From an uncultured Clostridia bacterium (GTDB lineage Bacteria > Bacillota > Clostridia > TANB77 > CAG-508), in NCBI GenBank assembly GCA_944393275.1, contig CALXZQ010000012.1, positions 1 through 17,112 on the forward strand: DNA of 17,112 nt, given 5' to 3'. Below are positions 17,001 through 17,112 of this stretch, in pieces. The notes under the pieces were generated by a model. The model ran no database searches. It was given only the letters and a program-made list of their open reading frames with translations, and had not been told where the DNA came from. Every line of letters begins with the position of its first letter. Positions within the stretch are counted from its first letter, which is position 1. A program made the position numbers and the translations under genes.

Positions 17001-17112
17001 TCCAGGTGAAGATCCGGGAGATAATCCAGGTGAAGATCCAGGTGAGAATCCAAATGACAATAATAATTGGAATGGTTCAGGTTCAAATGGAAGCAGTGGA
17101 AATAACGGATCA
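7309..17112 (+). CDS. Giant SpaA/Cna_B-repeat surface protein (adhesin or stalk), 3' end outside the window
   Basis: I read this frame codon by codon from the ATG to the right edge and found no stop: 3,268 codons, still open. Random DNA this AT-rich would show stops within tens of codons. ATG 7309 is preferred over the in-frame ATG 7300 because AAAGGA (7295-7300) lies eight bases before it, whereas nothing suitable precedes 7300. By eye the protein has an N-terminal membrane segment (about 12-34), a head (62-261), SpaA domains 1-3, Cna_B domain 4, MucBP domain 5, SpaA-like domains 6-22, Cna_B domain 23, SpaA domains 24-25 and a DNPGEDPG repeat. Such domains form rigid rods on Gram-positive cells, most stabilised by an autocatalytic Lys-Asn isopeptide bond helped by a Glu. 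Fourteen domains show K/E/N and two show K/E/D. Domains 6-8 and 14-18 have lost one or more of these residues. A C-terminal LPXTG-type sorting signal is expected beyond the window but not seen. Adhesion is inferred from the family. Confidence 0.95.
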   Translation, partial: MERKTHKIFKKSLILILSLVITLLLSAIVYFAVSEYRSSTKLRAENGDGYNANEEETSVDRDYWEWHTRTTTNDNAYNGEHIVMDGDKFTFYGYGQTSYKDYLYKYYDRAGVKTFNLTIDEVVANYHTLEGAGFIFNASKSNDLLSGYILLMEESFIRLYRLQDINSNQFETGANGTVANYGNMISSAKKPTTSVHNLRIIAMPTKVIVYDNEALLMDVDLSYENHKGEDFGLVVSYVQHDCSQLSTIEFSNFSMSIEDFIIPVKKVDEDGNGLQGAEFQVKNADKEVIRTGVTGEDGIWNIPGLVAGAYTLEETKQPEGCKRDLKSYGFSVNAEGKALSIITGQEIDLEVENELLKIELTKYEEETTNPIQGAKFILLNEDQTQATNIYDEKCEAITDQDGKFYFKGIRQGVYYVKETEVPEGYELSDKLYRCIVYENGTINYVDMQNQIIYNSKLIELAPGAVTIIKYEEETAKPLEGAVIGFYKENGEKLLDTDGNAIELTTNINGEVDLASAITKIKPGKYKYKEIRAPIGYDLNDTIYEFEIRNDGTAIFTNEDNSDTSRGVIYNKVSKADITANKVWDDEDNKENKRPASVILKILKNGEEAAREEVNEEKNWSFTASLPIYDENKNLINYTVDEEEVNESDLRFYKKEINNYTVTNKYTVPENSNYKIEHYLQKDTLDGYELHETETLTGKTNSIVTATPKNYDGYILNPRVQGTIEKGKILADGSLVLKLYYDKIVETNFNINLVNVDAETGKPIQNSKYDIIIRYNDGTTEEFLEQRVDTKGNIKINNVVAKNITKVCIKQTLVPSTYLLDENEQYVEIEVNNNKKIQLTGSKSENVTASVEDDTLNIIHMNYKLRGKNAIRINAVDGIDSSIKIGDVKFIVTFPDGREQEVTTNEQGIAEIPDIPVPGEGAFTYEIRQKNTIDGYKDNTTPIYVEITFGGEGVITNVRKISGNADTELLEETVGLFENKIANITIKQERTEQGPFGDYDIKIIEKDKDTGSLVEGVTYKIVQKGTTSGNTSTLSTIKTTDASGQILLDALNDSELVIKVVRTRVQNPYVLLPEEIEIILERDTSGEYVIKTPVDGVTIDTGNNLIIINREIFKNDSPSNLARSRINNTIYITKVDKLLRPLQGITLELREASTGTSWELLTDENGLAKITDTALVQKLGSEFPQYLMDKEGTLTFWITEKTVPSGFERIDEDIGFEVKYAINPDGGLEITSMNVLDGLSYYHIVDQEYDQYLEDEYTQVDIKMKVINNYGNNNVIKELKIEKVDSKDKSIKLANVAFKVVLEYENDVKLTTEGITDKDGILIIPELMLPQAVTTIKIIEISAPDEYEIDKTPITITVTNENGDLIVEGAVLEEDTISVQVENVKIQKPYDIYIRKRDKNTSGLISAAAIFEVTITDSTGVDTKTLSTTNGLVKIEELNSKGNITIQVKEIQAPIGYEINNEITTAYLIKNSLAESVEMDTSQNQNDVSVDDDIVYIDFYNEEKEEDDEEEEDKEDPILVIKKVDEDNTKLPLSGAKFQITNPNNDTKMLTTSSTGEANMELSELLSGRYTIEEIEAPKDYEITKKLAVDLNIDEDKNVTSCDIVKGLGEEYLDDVVNIKVTDKKVTITISDKKNVEPLGPYTIIIDKISKGDNKKLEGARFDINLQGGTNYMLTEETKGTEGIVLEGLSGTGEINVSIQEIKEPEGYKKDEKLKEFKFTRDEETGEITLDTNSLKNIEQKNIKINEQTITVTIENEPIVENLLTIENEDLDDNSIKIDGTTFEVLRLDSTIAREITNSSGLIEDISLGLDKDTTVEYLIKNINMSNTDYLPNEDVVLQIEYDADGKMKSANIISGDKDDQNRVVAQIDSSVDYVGKNKIKIIIRCEKLTQGQLLIQNEDIEDNSIKIRGTTFEVYKLDSSIARETTNSSGLTKEMNLGLEENTTVEYLIKNINMTDTNYKKNEDVTLRITYNQTGKMLSAEIVSGEKDSKNRIVAEIDSNVDYKKDNKIKLIIRCEKYPETKLIIENEDIDDSSIKIAGTTFEITETADGVISETTDSSGLTKEIILGVERDTVKQYLIRNTNMDNEEYKNNEDIEIEISYNSEGKINYVNIISNNVDLKGRIFAQIDESTDYLNSNEIKLIIRCEKYPESRIIIQNEDIDDNSIKISGTIFEISKRQNNLGSGTTNRLGITEEISLGSAGNTKVSYTIRTTKIQSMYNANADVTLEIEYDNEGKMLSASITGGERDSENRVVAQIDTSVDYVGNQEIKIIIRCEKIQDEEDDEEEPDDFEVTLEKVSKNNASTKVVGAKYSINILNEKLNEEITKIENTNSVGQISLPDIKGYGDFTITINELESPAGYMIDENEHIIRINIDEQTKALTILEEKVGTNATVILDKVNNVIKVVIEEQTDGRMLGIIKKDYDDEKVLLKDCKFTITEGDFSEELITGANGIAEIELPERPDGKFTFIIKEIENTSGYDLLEEELKLGIIYSGGSIISVDIGDTENAYISEQTGDYIEVAILNKKSEEQIETKYDIELTKTDAYYTNIVIPNAEIKIDVDNEFGMKGITKTELTDSNGKIQINDIYGNGNVTILITELNPPPGRKFDTKEKQVVLNIDPNNGWIRLDKQTKNVDVDIDNENKKISIRIRNYPDGIFYIGANKVDEKDENLLLKGAEYTVTREDTGETFTLEELIDGLLLSPEISFEEQTEEVKEYTYKIIENKAPSGYMIDTTPIILKVEVTKLVESAYITNAYIESGNASITEFGDGYVQLKLKDKKASYDIALKKVDNIVKDYGIANTKIKVHVKAESGEEYEEILETNENGQINLEGLQGTGRIEVTIEEIEASPNYIKDDEIKTIIFTRNEIIDEETGNVSYEITIDEVIGNKISVTEKNGIIDIIFENELDLEKAMYIKVIKKWVDTEEQRKDRPENIKIQIKNGDEVVKEIVISNTDQEVTFTDLPRYDSNGNEIKYTIAEAEVNEGDLDEYEASIDENTNTITNTHKEETVNVRIKKVIKGTDIGLQGATIVLIDENGEEKTAVTNKDGYVIFTDLETGKEYQYKEIKQPIGYILNGELYKFRIDSEGNIEDIYGNRVIENERINSIITIKKYETNTNTPLAGATIKIYNSDRVEIAEFTTNEYGEIKFRAEPGKYYYQEVIAPEGYELNNTMYEFTVNENGTVTFKDNEGIIYNNKKEIDNPGEDPGDNPGEDPGDNPGEDPGDNPGEDPGDNPGEDPGDNPGEDPGENPNDNNNWNGSGSNGSSGNNGS
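8092..9024 (+). other. SpaA-type domains 1-3, isopeptide triads intact
   Basis: Three domains of roughly 100 residues. Each starts with the Lys strand (PVKKVDEDG, IELTKYEEE, VTIIKYEEE), has a GAxF-like second strand, a Glu strand before a proline and aromatic turn (LEETKQPEG, VKETEVPEGY, YKEIRAPIGY), and closes with the Asn strand (VENEL, IYNSK, IYNKV). The Asn codons are at 8365, 8668 and 9016. All three should form the internal Lys-Asn bond. Confidence 0.8.
9031..9300 (+). other. Cna_B-type domain 4
   Basis: This is the classic Cna_B pattern, distinct from the SpaA type: ANKVWDDEDNKENKRPASV at the start, NWSFTASLPIYDENKN in the middle, YTVDEEEV and a closing YTVTNKY. The predicted bond pair is the Lys codon at 9049 and the Asn codon at 9295, with the Glu of VDEEEV. 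Confidence 0.85.
9325..9537 (+). other. MucBP-like domain 5
   Basis: The 71-residue segment starts YKIEHYLQKDTLDGYEL and continues ETLTGKTNSIVTATPKNYDG and ADGSLVLKLYYDKI, the recognised pattern of MucBP domains. These occur in mucin-binding and other clostridial surface proteins. It is the only one seen in the window and divides the intact N-terminal SpaA/Cna_B set from the degenerate domains 6-8. Confidence 0.8.
9541..10640 (+). other. SpaA-like domains 6-8 with degenerate isopeptide residues
   Basis: Three domains keep the SpaA layout but not the chemistry, judged by eye alignment. Domain 6 has INLVNVDAETGKP (Lys to Asn) and CIKQTLVPSTY (Glu to Gln). Domain 7 has IRINAVDG (Lys to Ala), YEIRQKNTIDGY (Glu to Gln) and ITIKQERT (Asn to Gln). 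Domain 8 keeps Lys in IIEKDKDTG and Asn in IIINREI but has VIKVVRTRVQNPY where Glu is expected. None is likely to form the usual bond. Boundaries are approximate. Confidence 0.6.
10681..11808 (+). other. SpaA-type domains 9-11, isopeptide triads intact
   Basis: Domain 9 (about 145 residues, longer than the others) has IYITKVDK, ITEKTVPSGF and VINNYG. Domain 10 has LKIEKVDSKDKS, IKIIEISAPDEY and VQVENVK. Domain 11 has YIRKRDKN, VKEIQAPIGYE and DFYNEE. Each keeps Lys, Glu and Asn at the expected places. Domain 10 is the best template for aligning the four repeats at 12592-14142. Confidence 0.75.
11809..11853 (+). other. Acidic linker 1
   Basis: Fifteen residues (EEKEEDDEEEEDKED) are almost wholly acidic and follow the final strand of domain 11. 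A second acidic linker (14143-14175) ends the block of domains 12-17, so the two bracket it. The linkers are probably disordered hinges. Confidence 0.8.
11854..12591 (+). other. SpaA-type domains 12 and 13
   Basis: Domain 12 has ILVIKKVDED, YTIEEIEAPKDYE and VTITISDKKN; the closing Asn is replaced by Asp, which is a known bond partner of Lys in some Cna_B-family domains. Domain 13 has YTIIIDKISKGD, VSIQEIKEPEGY and VTIENEP, a complete Lys/Glu/Asn set. The gene continues directly into the four degenerate repeats. Confidence 0.75.
12592..14142 (+). repeat. Four tandem 390-bp (130-residue) SpaA-like repeats with Asn/Asn/Cys in place of the isopeptide triad
   Basis: The repeats start at 12592, 12982, 13372 and 13762, exactly 390 bp apart (the last ends early, before the acidic linker). 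They share an IxNEDxxDxSIKIxGTTFE opening, a SSGLTKEI turn, LIKNINM, YxxxGKMxSAxI, VVAQIDSSVDY and a closing KIIIRCEK. Alignment with domains 10 and 13 is nearly gapless at the three triad sites and places Asn for Lys (residues 1767, 1897, 2027, 2157), Asn for Glu (1821, 1951, 2081; Thr at 2211) and Cys for Asn (1885, 2015, 2145, 2274), counting from ATG 7309. The copies have drifted considerably at the nucleotide level, so the duplication is not recent. Confidence 0.9.
14143..14175 (+). other. Acidic linker 2
   Basis: Eleven residues (DEEDDEEEPDD) follow the last Cys strand of repeat four and precede domain 18. It mirrors acidic linker 1 at 11809-11853. Confidence 0.8.
14176..16035 (+). other. 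SpaA-type domains 18-22
   Basis: Domain 18 has VTLEKVSK and INELESPAGY but VVIEEQT at the end, so Asn appears to be Glu. Domain 19 has GIIKKDYDD, IKEIENTSGY and AILNKK. Domain 20 has IELTKTDAY, ITELNPPPG and IRNYP. Domain 21 has IGANKVDE, IIENKAPSGY and LKLKDKK (Asp at the end). Domain 22 has IALKKVDN, IEEIEASPNY and FENEL. Domains 19-22 should be able to form the bond. Boundaries are approximate. Confidence 0.7.
16036..16320 (+). other. Cna_B-type domain 23
   Basis: A second classic Cna_B domain: YIKVIKKWVDTEEQRKDRP, FTDLPRYDSNGNEIKYTIAE and the closing NTITNTHKE, with the Asn codon at 16309. It mirrors domain 4 near the other end of the rod. Confidence 0.85.
16321..16899 (+). other. SpaA-type domains 24 and 25, isopeptide triads intact
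   Basis: Domain 24 has VNVRIKKVIKGTDIG, YKEIKQPIGY and VIENER. Domain 25 has ITIKKYETNTNTPLAGA, YYQEVIAPEGYEL and IIYNNK, with the final Asn codon at 16882. They are the last folded domains before the DNPGEDPG stalk. Confidence 0.8.
16900..17043 (+). repeat. Six 24-bp tandem repeats encoding DNPGEDPG
   Basis: Units start at 16900, 16924, 16948, 16972, 16996 and 17020 and are almost identical at the DNA level; the only changes are CCG for CCA in unit five and GGT for GGA at the end of unit six. A partial unit (ENPNDN) and a Gly/Ser/Asn-rich stretch follow to the window edge. Proline-rich acidic repeats of this kind usually cross the cell wall just before a sortase signal. Near-identity suggests recent slippage, so copy number may vary between strains. 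Confidence 0.95.

Noticed and set aside
16900..17043. Possible CRISPR array
   Set aside because: The units are directly adjacent with no spacers, 24 bp long and in frame with the coding sequence.
16856..17086. Minus-strand frames with regular SPGS or LDYL repeats
   Set aside because: They are the antisense of the DNPGEDPG repeats; the in-phase plus strand continues a 9.8-kb gene.

Overview
The window is strongly AT-rich with Gram-positive signals throughout: AGGAGG-type ribosome binding sites, sigma-A promoters, hairpin terminators, heavy use of AGA and ATA codons, a YabE-like G5/cell-wall-hydrolase protein and a giant SpaA/Cna_B surface protein. It most likely comes from a low-GC Firmicute, probably a clostridium-like and possibly gut-associated organism. 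Species cannot be told from the sequence.

Left part (1-3570), ordinary chromosomal genes. A LemA-family membrane protein is cut by the left edge (minus strand). A divergent, membrane-anchored DUF348/G5/SleB-like hydrolase follows, with a sporulation sigma-E-like promoter and a separate sigma-A-like promoter overlapping a 22-bp inverted repeat. Next are an exonuclease III (exoA/xth) and an AI-2E-family transporter, 19 bp apart and closed by a strong terminator.

Middle part (3571-7045), signalling. An OmpR-family response regulator and a polytopic histidine kinase form a tight operon. A bidirectional terminator separates it from a convergent small membrane-anchored protein of unknown function.

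Right part (7043-17112), the main item. A single reading frame with no stop codon runs from an ATG at 7309 to the right edge: at least 3,268 codons, with the 3' end outside the window. It encodes a giant surface protein. In order it has an N-terminal membrane segment, a roughly 200-residue unidentified head, about 22 SpaA-like and 2 Cna_B domains with one MucBP domain, and a six-copy DNPGEDPG repeat leading into a Gly/Ser/Asn-rich linker. The sorting signal, if present, lies beyond the window. Most domains keep the Lys/Glu/Asn residues used for intramolecular isopeptide bonds. Two groups do not. One is domains 6-8. The other is a set of four tandem 130-residue domains (14-17) in which the triad is replaced by Asn/Asn/Cys (Asn/Thr/Cys in the last). 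The protein therefore appears to alternate cross-linked segments with segments that cannot form the bond. This is the most unusual feature of the window.

No RNA genes, insertion sequences, CRISPR arrays or attachment sites were seen. No gene-free stretch exceeds 300 bases. The many open frames opposite or out of phase with the giant gene are shadows of it.
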